From the NCBI RefSeq assembly GCF_000430505.1, contig NZ_KE387152.1:447413-511412 (forward strand): a stretch of DNA of 64,000 nucleotides, written 5' to 3'. The first letter of the stretch is position 1. The number at the start of each line of letters is the position of its first letter. This document shows, piece after piece, positions 10,886 to 20,179 of this stretch. The translations under genes were made by a program, and so were the position numbers. The notes beneath the pieces were generated by a model. That model had not been told where the DNA came from. It was given only the letters and a program-made list of their open reading frames with translations, and ran no database searches. The DNA is from Eisenibacter elegans DSM 3317 (GTDB lineage: Bacteria > Bacteroidota > Bacteroidia > Cytophagales > Microscillaceae).

Positions 10886-10907
10886 CCCCATAATAAATAC
10901 ATATATT

Positions 10908-11033
10908 GACAGCCATTGTTGAAAAAGCAACCCAGAGCTCCTGCTCCGAGGCAAATAGAGTCCTTATATGGGGATAAAATGAAACTTAGCCCATAGTGTC
11001 AACTGTGGGATTTGGAAAATGTCCAGTGGTGTA
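10908..11033. repeat. MITE-like element E2
   Basis: The right terminus GGAAAATGTCCAGTGGTG matches the family. Internal blocks shared with other copies are GAGCTCCTGCTCCGAGGCAA, GGGGATAAAAT and the palindromic pair CCCATAGTGTCAACTGTGGG. The left end is weak (near CAGCCATTGTTGAAAAA), and no target duplication was found. Confidence 0.65.
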
Positions 11034-11353
11034 ATCTTGTTATAAATACAGGTAGTTATCCTGTCTGTACTGAAATAAACAAAAAAACAGACTTTATCAA
11101 CCCTCAATACCTGTGTATACGTATAAAAGGCATCGCCAAACAAGGTTTTATGCCCGATGAGTAGCGTTATTTACTCGACCAGTGTAGCCCAACCCTATGC
11201 AATATCTAGGTGAAATTACGAATCGTATAGCTTTTTGAGTAATGTAAGGGTTGGTAAATTACACTTTCGTAACAATTGCCATTGGCGCAAGTTAGTTTTT
11301 CTACCTGAAAATAAGTTACTTTACTAAACCCCACCTCAAAAAAGCCAACAGAT
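11034..11353. other. Intergenic stretch before the receiver-domain gene
   Basis: About 320 bases with no credible open frame and no exact -7 promoter element. Nothing further can be supported. Confidence 0.4.
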
Positions 11354-11737
11354 ATGCAGACTTCACAAATTCTAGTGGTAGATGATTTCAAGGGCATCCG
11401 TTATGTGGCCAACTTAGTGCTCTCACAGGCCGGCTACAAAGTTATCCTCGCCAACAATGCAGAAGATGCGCTGCGGGTATTATCGGACAATGCCATCGAT
11501 CTTGTGATTGCCGACCTGAATATGCCCGGAATGAACGGGGTAGAGCTTTCTCAACGTATCCGCCATCAATACACCAACTTGCCTATCTTGATAATGGCCT
11601 CTGTGCCCGAGATGCAGCGCAGGTCGATGAAACAAGCCATCGAGCAACTACTCCGCAAAACCGATGTAAGCGGTTGGATGTACAAGCCTTTCCAAACACA
11701 GGAGTTGTTGGGTAATGTGCGGGCTGTTTTGGGATAA
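11354..11737 (+). CDS. Single-domain response regulator (CheY-like receiver)
   Basis: The 127-residue protein is a bare receiver domain. The acidic pocket is VVDD (residues 8-11), the phospho-acceptor Asp is in IADLNMPGMNG (D54), and the conserved Lys is in MYKPF (K111). There is no output domain, so it should act by protein-protein contact, for example in motility or as a phosphorelay intermediate. No histidine kinase lies beside it; the kinase at 35706 is far away. It is monocistronic, flanked by MITE-like elements on both sides. Confidence 0.9.
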   Translation: MQTSQILVVDDFKGIRYVANLVLSQAGYKVILANNAEDALRVLSDNAIDLVIADLNMPGMNGVELSQRIRHQYTNLPILIMASVPEMQRRSMKQAIEQLLRKTDVSGWMYKPFQTQELLGNVRAVLG

Positions 11738-11773
11738 GCTGTGGCTTCTGTGATGTAAGGAGGCCAACGGCAA

Positions 11774-11983
11774 CACAACCACTGAATATTTTTGACTTTC
11801 GTCGTTGTTGTACTCCTGTGGCTTCCTTGTTATGGAAATATATTTGACCACAAAGGACGCAAAGTATGCGCCAAGAGCGCAAAGGAGCACAAATATGGGA
11901 GACTTTGTGAACTTGTCGAAAGCCCTTATGTGGTGAAGCAACTTGTTGATTCAAAGCCGAATTAGAAAATGTCCAGTGGTGCG
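11774..11983. repeat. MITE-like element E3, long form, with 9-bp target duplication
   Basis: The ends CACAACCACTGAATATTTTT and (reverse) CGCACCACTGGACATTTTC form terminal inverted repeats. The direct repeat CAACGGCAA flanks the element at 11765-11773 and 11984-11992, as expected of a target-site duplication. Interior words (GTCGTTGTTGTACTCCTG; GTCGAAAGCCCTTATGTGG) recur in E8 in the opposite orientation, so E3 and E8 are the long subfamily. Confidence 0.8.
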
Positions 11984-12150
11984 CAACGGCAACATACGTT
12001 TCTTAAGCAATAGGTAGTTTGAAAAACCAATCGCGCAGGAGGCACACCAAAGCTAGGGAAGGGGTCATTTTGATAAAAATTTCAAATCTTCTGGGAGATA
12101 CGTATCTTGCAACATCGGCCTGTTTGTAACCATCCTTACAAGCCGGTGTA

Positions 12151-12957
12151 TTGCTTATGATGACCTCTATTCGTGCGTATCAGGTTGCGGAGAGTATCCA
12201 CATCAAAAATTTTAGGCAGGCCTTTGCGGCTACCATCCACTCAGGCAATAATTCGGAGTTATTTTATGTGCTTGAAGGGCAACGCTTCCTCTATGTGCTC
12301 AACTATGGGGTCATTGTGATGGCCGGTTATGATGAGGTAGAGATGAGCAAAATGCGCAACTTTGTAAAAGATTATGCCGAAAACTGGATAGACAATACGG
12401 CCATCTGGGACGACTTCGCCATCCAATGGGATGCTACAGTCAGCAAGGCAGTGTTTCAAGACAATTACGTGCGCCTGTCGCCCCAAGCCGACCCGCTCTA
12501 TGTCCGTATCGTTATGCTCAACATCGGCCAGTCTGTCGGTTTAGATTATTACGAAAAGCTGACGGACGAAATTCTCCAAAGCACCCAAGGCTATACCAAA
12601 GACTTGGAGCGCTTGGGGCGCATCCCTTTGCCCAAGAAAAAGCTACTGAAGTTCATTGGCCGCACGCTCAATGTCAAGAACAGTATCGCCGATAATCTCT
12701 ATATTCTTGATGATCCTGCCATTGTATGGGAAGACCCTGCGCTCGATTTTTTCAATAAACACCTCAAAGAGGCTTTCGACACCTATCCCCGCTTCAAAGA
12801 CCTCGACTATCGCCTCAAGATTGTAGAAGATAATCTTCGACTCTTTACCGAAATCTTACAACACCGTGAAAGCAGTCGGCTGGAGTGGATTATCATCGTC
12901 TTGATTTTGATAGAAGTCCTGAACCTGATTTTTAAGGAATTGGTGGGCAAATCTTAA
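12151..12957 (+). CDS. RMD1/YagE family (DUF155) protein
   Basis: The 268-residue protein matches the DUF155 family: an N-terminal alpha/beta part, a central helical region (NIGQSVGLDYYEKLTDEI), the motif ADNLYILDDPAIVWEDP and a C-terminal helix followed by one membrane span at about residues 246-264 (EWIIIVLILIEVLNLIF). Eukaryotic relatives (yeast RMD1, human RMND1) are mitochondrial membrane proteins linked to translation; the bacterial role is not established. The gene stands alone between a MITE-like element and the start of the glycan locus. Confidence 0.8.
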   Translation: MLMMTSIRAYQVAESIHIKNFRQAFAATIHSGNNSELFYVLEGQRFLYVLNYGVIVMAGYDEVEMSKMRNFVKDYAENWIDNTAIWDDFAIQWDATVSKAVFQDNYVRLSPQADPLYVRIVMLNIGQSVGLDYYEKLTDEILQSTQGYTKDLERLGRIPLPKKKLLKFIGRTLNVKNSIADNLYILDDPAIVWEDPALDFFNKHLKEAFDTYPRFKDLDYRLKIVEDNLRLFTEILQHRESSRLEWIIIVLILIEVLNLIFKELVGKS

Positions 12958-12966
12958 ACCCCAGCC

Positions 12967-12974
12967 TAAGTTTG
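12967..12974 (+). promoter_or_regulatory. -7 element for the first gene of the glycan locus
   Basis: TAAGTTTG matches TAnnTTTG exactly and lies 35 bases before the ATG at 13009. Confidence 0.5.
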
Positions 12975-13008
12975 CCCGTTATCACCCATTATTTATTTCT
13001 CACAAACT

Positions 13009-13920
13009 ATGTGGTTACACTATGCCCAAGGGGGCGGCTTGGGGCATTTGACCCGTGCCGTAACCTTTTGGCAACAACAACAGTTGCCCCCTGATGACAT
13101 CTGCCTGATGAGCGCCTCGCCCTATGCGCGTGCGCCCTATATCCCCGATAATATCCGGTTGCTCAATGTACCCCAGTCTTTGGCCTATAGGCCGGAGCAG
13201 TACCGCCAGTGGCTGGTAGAGGCAATGGATCGGATGGCCATCCACACACTCTGTATCGATGCTTTTCCTTGGGGTTTGATGGGAGAATGGGCGGGGCTGA
13301 GCCAGTGGTTGCCCCAAGTCAAGGTGGTACATCTGGCGCGCCGCTTGCGCTGGGAGGCATATACCCGCGCCCTTCCACCGGCAGCAGACTTGATGCTTGA
13401 TACTACTTGGTTGCTCGAACCACTGGAGGCAGCGCACGAGGAATGGCTGAGGGCGCACAGCCGCCACTGTATACCGTTTGACTTACACTACCCTGTGCCC
13501 GATGTACTCCCCCCAAACATTGCCCAAGAACTGGAAGAGCTACCACACAATGCGCCATTGTGGCTGATTGTACACAGTACCCCTGCCGACGAAGTAGCCT
13601 TGCTTTGCCAGTATGCTACCCAAATGGCACAAGAGGAAAATCAACAGCCCGTGTTGCGGATTGTCAGTACGGAGCTGCTGCCTAGCGCTTTGCCGCCGGC
13701 TTGGGATTGTTATCCGGCCTCGGCGTTGTTTGCCCGCGCCGACCGCATCTTCACTGGTGGTGGCTTTAACAGTATGCGCCAAATGGCTCCCTACCGCGAC
13801 AAGCACTACGCGCTGCCCTTCCCCCGGCGCTACGACGACCAACACTGGCGTGTGGCTCATTATCTGCCTTTCAGGCCCAAATCTACCCTAGAGCCGCCCG
13901 AAGCGGATGTGTATTTGTGA
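13009..13920 (+). CDS. Probable GT-B glycosyltransferase (MurG/UGT-like)
   Basis: The 303-residue protein begins with a glycine-rich loop (YAQGGGLGHLTRAVTFW), as in N-terminal domains of MurG-type enzymes. Near the end it has RADRIFTGGGFNSMRQM, which resembles the C-terminal donor-binding loop. There is no signal peptide or membrane span. It is the first gene of the 16-kb polysaccharide locus, with its own -7 element, and another -7 element precedes the next gene. Substrates are unknown. Confidence 0.65.
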   Translation: MWLHYAQGGGLGHLTRAVTFWQQQQLPPDDICLMSASPYARAPYIPDNIRLLNVPQSLAYRPEQYRQWLVEAMDRMAIHTLCIDAFPWGLMGEWAGLSQWLPQVKVVHLARRLRWEAYTRALPPAADLMLDTTWLLEPLEAAHEEWLRAHSRHCIPFDLHYPVPDVLPPNIAQELEELPHNAPLWLIVHSTPADEVALLCQYATQMAQEENQQPVLRIVSTELLPSALPPAWDCYPASALFARADRIFTGGGFNSMRQMAPYRDKHYALPFPRRYDDQHWRVAHYLPFRPKSTLEPPEADVYL

Positions 13921-13943
13921 AGAGAGAATGGCTAAAATTTTCG

Positions 13944-13951
13944 TAGCTTTG
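13944..13951 (+). promoter_or_regulatory. -7 element for the Wzt-type ATPase gene
   Basis: TAGCTTTG matches TAnnTTTG exactly, 27 bases before the ATG at 13978. It may drive the long downstream operon. Confidence 0.55.
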
Positions 13952-13977
13952 CCCGTGTCATTTCAGAACAACACCCT

Positions 13978-15258
13978 ATGTCCGAAATCGTCTTAAAGGT
14001 CGAAAATGTTTGGAAACAATACCGCCTCGGGCTTACAGGCACAGGCACACTGCGCGATGATGTGGCTCGTACATGGGCGCGCTTGCGTGGTAAGGAAGAC
14101 CCCACCTTGCGCATAGGCGTAGCCAATGACCACCAAAGTACAGAGGGAACCTATGTATGGGCCTTGCAAGACCTCAACTTTGAGGTGCGGCAGGGCGAAG
14201 TACTGGGCATCATCGGAAAAAACGGGGCAGGTAAATCAACCTTGCTCAAAATACTTTCTAAAGTAACAGCCCCTACCCGTGGCCATATCAAGGTCAAAGG
14301 AAGGGTAGCCTCCTTGCTGGAAGTAGGCACAGGCTTTCACCCCGAACTGACGGGGCGCGAAAATATCTACCTCAACGGGGCTATCCTCGGCATGCGTAAG
14401 CGGGAGGTCAAAGCCAAACTCGACGAAATCATCGACTTTGCCGGCGTGGCCAAATACATCGACACCCCCGTCAAGCGTTATAGCTCGGGGATGTATGTGC
14501 GGCTGGCATTTGCCGTAGCCGCCCACCTCGACCCCGAAATACTAATCGTAGACGAAGTACTGGCCGTAGGCGATGCCGAATTCCAGAAAAAAGCCCTCGG
14601 CAAGATGCAAGATGTCTCCAAAGGCGAAGGACGTACCGTCCTCTTTGTGAGCCATAGTATGGCGGCGGTCGAAAACCTTTGTAGTCGAGTGTTGGTGATG
14701 CAACAGGGGACTTTGTCGTTTTCGGGCAACTCTACAGCAGCTATAAGTCAATATATTAGCAGTACTTCGTTTGAAGCATCATCCCGATTGTTTCAAAATG
14801 ATAGTTTGCGTGCAGGCAGTGGAGATGTCAAAGTGGTAGCCATTGAATTTCGAAATGAAAACAATGAGCCTGTAGAAGCGATACCGGCGGGAGCTGCCTT
14901 GCAAGTAGTCTTGCGATTTGTGAATTATCACCCTGAGAAAAAATATAAAATAGTACCGAGCATATCAATTAAGTCATTCACAGACCAAGGGGTAGCCTTG
15001 CATCATAGTCGCCTGATTGGCAAAACATATCAAGATTTACCTACTCAGGGAGAATTTAAGCTTATCATACCCAAGTTGCCTCTGGTTCCAAACACATACA
15101 CATTATCTTATAGTATTATGGATGACGGGCAATTAGTGGATACGTTTGATGCTTCGCTGAGGGTAAATGTACAAGAAAGTAACTTCTATGGGCACGGAGA
15201 AATAGTCCCTGCATCACATGGGTTGGTTTTGTTAGAAGGGGATTGGCACATAAATTAA
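13978..15258 (+). CDS. Polysaccharide ABC exporter ATP-binding protein (Wzt-type)
   Basis: The N-terminal nucleotide-binding domain has Walker A GKNGAGKST, the signature RYSSGMYVRLAFAVA and Walker B EILIVDEVLAVGD. After about residue 265 there is a C-terminal beta-rich domain resembling the Wzt carbohydrate-binding domain that recognises the finished chain end. The protein should power export of an O-antigen-like polymer across the inner membrane. The partner permease (Wzm) is not adjacent and was not found in the window, which is unusual since the two are normally neighbours. The second half is visibly more A+T-rich than the first. Confidence 0.9.
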   Translation: MSEIVLKVENVWKQYRLGLTGTGTLRDDVARTWARLRGKEDPTLRIGVANDHQSTEGTYVWALQDLNFEVRQGEVLGIIGKNGAGKSTLLKILSKVTAPTRGHIKVKGRVASLLEVGTGFHPELTGRENIYLNGAILGMRKREVKAKLDEIIDFAGVAKYIDTPVKRYSSGMYVRLAFAVAAHLDPEILIVDEVLAVGDAEFQKKALGKMQDVSKGEGRTVLFVSHSMAAVENLCSRVLVMQQGTLSFSGNSTAAISQYISSTSFEASSRLFQNDSLRAGSGDVKVVAIEFRNENNEPVEAIPAGAALQVVLRFVNYHPEKKYKIVPSISIKSFTDQGVALHHSRLIGKTYQDLPTQGEFKLIIPKLPLVPNTYTLSYSIMDDGQLVDTFDASLRVNVQESNFYGHGEIVPASHGLVLLEGDWHIN

Positions 15259-15268
15259 GCTTGAGACC

Positions 15269-15976
15269 ATGATTTTTAAGAAAAAGAAGATTCAGCTTAG
15301 TCCTGAGGCTATTGCTAAAAAAGAATACTTATTTTATCTCAATAATATCAACACTGGAGATATTGTGTTTGATGTGGGGGCTAATATTGGAGAGTTGACT
15401 TTGTATTATACCAAGTTGGCGGGGGTTGCCGGACAAATACATTCGTTTGAACCTCCCCCCGAAACGTTTCAAAAGCTGCAAACACTTGTCGGTATCATAG
15501 CCGCTGACAATGTGTATCTCAATAACATTGCGGTATCAGATAAACAAGGTTTCATAGATTTTCATTTGTATGAAGAGGCATACGCAAGCTGGAATACCTC
15601 TGCAATACGGCCATTAGAAAAATATGGAATAGCAGTAAAACCGATTAACAGTATTCAAGTACCTAGCAATACCTTGGATGCGTATTGTGAAGCACATCAA
15701 ATCACGCATATTGATTTGTTGAAGATAGATGTTGAAGGAGCCGAAATCAATGTCTTGAAAGGCGCAGAGCGGTTATTTAGCGAAAAAAGCGTTAAGTGTT
15801 GTTTATTTGAGTTTGGCCAAACTACTCATGATATGGGCTATGAGGCTCAAGACTTTATACAGTTTTTTAAAAAGCATCATTATCAAATAAAAAATATACA
15901 CCCTGAGCAAATAAGCTTCCCTGTTGGTAACAACGGGATGGCTCAGTTTTCTATCCACATAGCTACACCAAAATAA
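15269..15976 (+). CDS. FkbM family methyltransferase
   Basis: The 235-residue protein shows the SAM motif VFDVGANIGELTLYYTKLAG, the strand-2 acid in HSFEPPPETFQKL and the family hallmark LLKIDVEGAEINVLKGAE. FkbM enzymes O-methylate sugars or polyketides. It starts 10 bases after the Wzt-type gene and is followed by two more methyltransferases, so methylation of the exported glycan, possibly as a chain-end cap, is a reasonable inference. The segment from here to about 18.4 kb is clearly more A+T-rich than the flanking glycan genes, which suggests separate acquisition. Confidence 0.88.
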   Translation: MIFKKKKIQLSPEAIAKKEYLFYLNNINTGDIVFDVGANIGELTLYYTKLAGVAGQIHSFEPPPETFQKLQTLVGIIAADNVYLNNIAVSDKQGFIDFHLYEEAYASWNTSAIRPLEKYGIAVKPINSIQVPSNTLDAYCEAHQITHIDLLKIDVEGAEINVLKGAERLFSEKSVKCCLFEFGQTTHDMGYEAQDFIQFFKKHHYQIKNIHPEQISFPVGNNGMAQFSIHIATPK

Positions 15977-15980
15977 GCGG

Positions 15981-16766
15981 ATGATCGAAAAATTAAAAAA
16001 TATCCTAAGGGTTTTACTCCGGCTGCCAGTAGCTGCCGAAATGTTGAAAGCCTATGATAAGATGCTGCTTCAACAACAGCAAGAAATCCCATTATATGAG
16101 TCATTTTATGCTGATTTAGAGCAGTTTAATAGTATGGCCAGCCCTGAACAAAAGGCATCAAAAGAATGGCTATACCCTTGTATATATGACAAAACAGACA
16201 CAACAGGTATAGACCCTACTTATTTTTATCAGGACGCTTGGGCTTTTGAGAGAATCGTTCATAATAAGCCCACCGAGCACGTAGATATAGGCTCACACCA
16301 TAAGTTTGTAGCACATTTATCCAAAGTGTTGCCTCTGACAATGGTGGACATCAGGCCGTTATCATTGCCGATGGAGAGCATCAAGTTCATCAAAGGCTCA
16401 ATACTAGACTTGCCATTTGAGAGCAACAGCCTGTCTTCGATATCAAGTTTGTGTGTGGTAGAGCACATCGGGCTGGGTAGGTATGGAGACCCTATTGACC
16501 CACAAGGCCCTCAAAAAGCGCTAGCAGAAATTTTAAGAGTATTAAAGCCGGGGGGAGTATTTTATTTGTCTGTCCCTGTTAGCAATAAATATATCACACG
16601 GTTTAACGCAGGAGTGATATTTGAACTTGAGTCATTCAAGAAGGAACTGACCCAAAATTATCATATCAATGATTTGAAGTTTATCGTAGGCAATACATTT
16701 GGCAATGAGTTTGCCCCGAATGACTATTTTGCAACTACAGGGCTTTTTGAACTTATAAAAAATTAA
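15981..16766 (+). CDS. DUF268 / class I methyltransferase-like protein
   Basis: The 261-residue protein matches the DUF268 pattern: a degenerate SAM region (HVDIGSHHKFVAHLSKVLP), then SSLCVVEHIGLGRYGDPIDP and EILRVLKPGGVFYLSVPV, a methyltransferase-type post-motif. The glycine motif is incomplete compared with active methyltransferases, so activity is uncertain. It lies 4 bases after the FkbM gene within the same operon. Confidence 0.75.
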   Translation: MIEKLKNILRVLLRLPVAAEMLKAYDKMLLQQQQEIPLYESFYADLEQFNSMASPEQKASKEWLYPCIYDKTDTTGIDPTYFYQDAWAFERIVHNKPTEHVDIGSHHKFVAHLSKVLPLTMVDIRPLSLPMESIKFIKGSILDLPFESNSLSSISSLCVVEHIGLGRYGDPIDPQGPQKALAEILRVLKPGGVFYLSVPVSNKYITRFNAGVIFELESFKKELTQNYHINDLKFIVGNTFGNEFAPNDYFATTGLFELIKN

Positions 16767-16771
16767 CAACT

Positions 16772-17575
16772 ATGGTGGTTGAAGATTATGTATTAGAATT
16801 GCTTCCCAAATTACTCAGACACATAGACAGTAGCAAGAAAGGCTGGTGCATAGATATTGGAGTTGGAACAGCCAAGTTTTATTTTAAGACAATGGCTGTG
16901 TCAGGGTACAAGACTCTTGCTGTAGAGCCTTTGCCCATAGCGCAAGTCCGTGAATTGGCAATGGCATTACCTCATACTGTTTTGGAGCAGGCTTGTGTGT
17001 GGCATACGGACGGGGAAGTACCTATTTATACAGGGGTTTTTCAAGAAAAAGAACTGCTGGATGTATCCTCTATCCATCAGGATTGGTGGGGAGTAAGCAA
17101 AGACAGCAAACAGAAGATGGTACCTGCAATGACGCTCATACATCTGTTGGAAAAACATCAAATAAAATCAGTTACATACCTAAAAGTTGATACAGAAGGG
17201 TCTGAATACGAAATACTTACTCAGTTATCAAAGCTTTCAGAAGCCTTACACCCTGCTGTGGTGGAGTTTGAGTATGGCGGTGGAGGCACTAAACAACAAG
17301 GGGTAGGGGGCTGGGAGGACAAATATTTCGCCTCAACACTACAGATAATGCGTGAGCTTTTTGAGCTGGGATACCGACACCTATCCATATTTGAACGTGA
17401 AAATGATACCTATGTCCAAAAGTATCTCGCGAATACGCAAAGCCTTGAATCTATATTTGAAGCACACTTCGTGTATGGCAATATTTTGATGCACAAAGCA
17501 GCAATTGACATTGCTACTATTCAGTCCCCGAGTGTATTTCAAAGAATGTTAAATAAAATCAATTCTCGTAAATGA
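16772..17575 (+). CDS. FkbM family methyltransferase
   Basis: The 267-residue protein carries CIDIGVGTAKFYFKTMAVSG as SAM motif, LAVEPLPIAQVREL and YLKVDTEGSEYEILTQL, the FkbM signature. It overlaps the fucosyltransferase gene by 4 bases and sits 5 bases after the DUF268 gene. It is one of three FkbM-type enzymes in the locus (with 15269 and 27178), probably acting on different positions of the same or related glycans. Confidence 0.85.
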   Translation: MVVEDYVLELLPKLLRHIDSSKKGWCIDIGVGTAKFYFKTMAVSGYKTLAVEPLPIAQVRELAMALPHTVLEQACVWHTDGEVPIYTGVFQEKELLDVSSIHQDWWGVSKDSKQKMVPAMTLIHLLEKHQIKSVTYLKVDTEGSEYEILTQLSKLSEALHPAVVEFEYGGGGTKQQGVGGWEDKYFASTLQIMRELFELGYRHLSIFERENDTYVQKYLANTQSLESIFEAHFVYGNILMHKAAIDIATIQSPSVFQRMLNKINSRK

Positions 17576-18414
17576 TTGGGGTAAAGTTAAACGGTCGTTT
17601 AGGAAATCAGATGTTTCAATATGCTTTTGCGTATACTCAAGCCAGAAAATTTAGAACGTTGTTTTTTTTAGACAAAACACCTCCAAAGCCATCAGATTAT
17701 CAGCTTGATAGATACTTCACCTTGCGATTAGCAGATGCATTGCAAATGCGTATTGCTAGGAGTCTGTATTGGCGCTTATACCGAACGAAATCTGATTATT
17801 CGGAACTCTTACAAACTGGTGATGATGCTCCCGCTGATATTTTAAGCAAGTCGCAAAGAAATGTGTTCTGGAATGGCTTTTTTCAATCAGAGGTATACTT
17901 TGATAAGCCTAAAATCAAAGAGTTATTTAAAATAAAAAAAAAGTATAATAAAAATTTTTTAATAAAATACAAGCAGCGCTTCTCCGAACAGAAAACGATT
18001 GTTTTGCATATACGCCGAACAGATTATCTAACCTATGGAAGTGAGGAGTTGGGAGGCTTAGACCTAAGTTTGCCAATAAACTACTATACCAAATGCTTGG
18101 CCCTGATACCTGATTTATCACAATACACCATCTATGTAATCGCTGATGACATAGATTTTGCTCGCCAAAATCTACAAAACCTACCCAATGTTTATTTTGA
18201 ACATAATGATGAAATAACTGATTTACAGTTGCTCATCAATGCCGACATACTCATTATCTCCAATAGTACATTTGCTTGGTGGGGGGCTATTCTGAATAAG
18301 AAAGCTCATAAACAAATTTTCGCACCTAAGTATTGGCTTGGGTTTAAAGTAAATCGCGAATACCCCATAGGGATTACCTCTCAGGAGTTTATTACAATTG
18401 ATGTGTATGACTAA
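17572..18414 (+). CDS. Alpha-1,2-fucosyltransferase-like glycosyltransferase (GT11)
   Basis: The 280-residue protein has the GT11 motifs: NGRLGNQMFQYAFAYTQAR at the N-terminus, VLHIRRTDYL with the HxRRxD donor-binding motif, and ISNSTFAWWGAILN near the C-terminus. The family transfers L-fucose from GDP-fucose in alpha-1,2 linkage. No GDP-fucose synthesis genes are in the window, so they would have to be elsewhere. The gene overlaps both neighbours. It is markedly A+T-rich, with runs such as the A tract near 17936. Confidence 0.88.
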   Translation: MIGVKLNGRLGNQMFQYAFAYTQARKFRTLFFLDKTPPKPSDYQLDRYFTLRLADALQMRIARSLYWRLYRTKSDYSELLQTGDDAPADILSKSQRNVFWNGFFQSEVYFDKPKIKELFKIKKKYNKNFLIKYKQRFSEQKTIVLHIRRTDYLTYGSEELGGLDLSLPINYYTKCLALIPDLSQYTIYVIADDIDFARQNLQNLPNVYFEHNDEITDLQLLINADILIISNSTFAWWGAILNKKAHKQIFAPKYWLGFKVNREYPIGITSQEFITIDVYD

Positions 18415-20179
18415 GCTAGCCCCCATTGTCTTATTCATCTACAACCGTCCGGAGACCTTGCGGCGCACCTTGGCTTCGTTGCAGCGCAACCCATTGGCCA
18501 AAGACAGTGTGTTGTATGTGTTTGCAGATGGTGCCAAGCCGGGAGCAAGTCCACTCGACCTAGCCGCCATCGACGAAGCCCGGCAGTTGGTAACCGCCGC
18601 GCCTTGGTGTGGGGAAGTAAAACTCCTCACAAGGGCAGACAACCTAGGGCTGGCACAGGCTATCTATCAGGGAGTTACAGAAGTGATTGAACAATACGGG
18701 CGGGCGATTGTGCTGGAAGATGATCTAGAGCTATCTCCTTTCTTCTTAGATTATATGAATGAGGCGTTAGACTGCTATGCCGTTGAGCCTCGTGTATGGA
18801 GCATTGGGGCTTGTAATTTCTTCTCTACTCAAGACCACACTCCCGATACTTTTTTTATCCCCATTCCTGATTGCTGGGGATGGGCTACTTGGGCGAATCG
18901 CTGGCAGTATTTTGAGCCAGATGCGACCAAGCTTTTGGCGCAACTTCAGGAGCAGCAGCGCTTACTCGACTTTGACTTACACGGTGTTTACAACTTTACC
19001 CAAATGCTTCGGGCACAAGTCAAAACAGGCGGCAGCTCTTGGGCAATTCGTTGGCAGGCGCAGGCATACTTACATCGAGCTTTGTCCTTGTATCCAAAGT
19101 ATGCGCTAGTCAATCACCTGGCCTCATCCAAGGCTACACACGCCAATAATCTTGACCTCTCAGATTACGTAACCTTTCCCACAGCACCGATTCCCGTGTA
19201 TCGACAGCCTGTGGAGGCCTTGCCCGAAGTGTTACAGGATATGTACCAACGTTATCAGCTGATTTTTAATCAAAGCTTTGTTTATCAAGGGGATAGCGAT
19301 GCGAAAACAAAAAAAACAATGCTCAAAACCCTCCTCAAAGACTTAATTCCTCCATTGGCATTGAAGCTATACCACCGCTTGCGGGGTACTGCGGCCAAGG
19401 AGCAGGCCTTGGTGCAGCAAAAGCGTGCCGCTACGGTCTATTGGCAGGGGAGCTACCCCTCGTGGCAGGCCGCCCAAGCCGCTGCCGAAGGTTACGATGC
19501 CCCTCATATTTTGCAAAAGGTACGAGAAGCCACCCTCAAAGTGAAGCGTGGAGAGGCGGCTTATGAGCGCGATTCAGTGGTGTTTGACACCCCGGCGTAC
19601 AACTGGCCGCTACTGGCCAACTTGCTACACATTGCTCACATCCAAGGTCAGGCGCTAGAGGTGTTGGACTTTGGGGGCGCGTTGGGTAGTGCATACTTTC
19701 AGCATCGGCGTTTTTTTGAACCCCTCAAAACCTTGCGCTGGTCAGTAGTAGAGCAAGCGCATTTTGTGGCTTGCGGCCGCAGTGATATTGCCGATGAGCA
19801 CCTACAGTTTTATGATACCATGGAGGCCGCCTGTCAAGCGCACTCGCCTACGGTGCTCTTTGCTTCTGGGGTGATGCAGTGTTTGCCCGAGCCTTATGCT
19901 TGGCTGAAGGAATGTATGGCGCTGGAGCTGCCCTATATCATCTTGGATCGCACGGCGTTTATGATAGATGGTGCAGCGCGGTTGACGGTGCAGTATGTCC
20001 CTGCTCACATTTACCAAGCGTCTTATCCGGCTTGGTTTTTAGACTATGCACAGGTTTGCGCGCTGTTGAGCAGCCGCTATTCACTCCTCACTACTTTCGA
20101 CAATGGCATCACGCCCCCCTTTGTGTTTGAAGACGGCACACGCGGACATTGGCTTGGTATGATTTGGAAAAAACAATGA
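18407..20179 (+). CDS. Fusion: GT-A glycosyltransferase plus TIGR04325-type methyltransferase
   Basis: Residues 1 to about 300 are a glycosyltransferase (APIVLFIYNRPETLRRTL; acidic motif IVLEDDLELSP; CWGWATWANRW), a paralogue of the partial gene at the left edge. After a linker rich in charged residues, about residues 335-590 match the putative methyltransferase family TIGR04325 (YWQGSYPSWQAAQAAAEGYDA, VLDFGGALGSAYFQHRRF, ILDRTAFM). The start at ATG 18407 overlaps the fucosyltransferase end by 8 bases; an ATG at 18401 and a TTG at 18398 are alternatives. One polypeptide would both add and modify a sugar. Confidence 0.85.
   Translation: MTKLAPIVLFIYNRPETLRRTLASLQRNPLAKDSVLYVFADGAKPGASPLDLAAIDEARQLVTAAPWCGEVKLLTRADNLGLAQAIYQGVTEVIEQYGRAIVLEDDLELSPFFLDYMNEALDCYAVEPRVWSIGACNFFSTQDHTPDTFFIPIPDCWGWATWANRWQYFEPDATKLLAQLQEQQRLLDFDLHGVYNFTQMLRAQVKTGGSSWAIRWQAQAYLHRALSLYPKYALVNHLASSKATHANNLDLSDYVTFPTAPIPVYRQPVEALPEVLQDMYQRYQLIFNQSFVYQGDSDAKTKKTMLKTLLKDLIPPLALKLYHRLRGTAAKEQALVQQKRAATVYWQGSYPSWQAAQAAAEGYDAPHILQKVREATLKVKRGEAAYERDSVVFDTPAYNWPLLANLLHIAHIQGQALEVLDFGGALGSAYFQHRRFFEPLKTLRWSVVEQAHFVACGRSDIADEHLQFYDTMEAACQAHSPTVLFASGVMQCLPEPYAWLKECMALELPYIILDRTAFMIDGAARLTVQYVPAHIYQASYPAWFLDYAQVCALLSSRYSLLTTFDNGITPPFVFEDGTRGHWLGMIWKKQ

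Noticed and set aside
9815-10954. Minus-strand open frame of 379 codons opposite the LptF/LptG gene
   Set aside because: It mirrors a well-supported membrane protein gene, has no recognisable domain and is rich in residues expected from antisense of hydrophobic codons.
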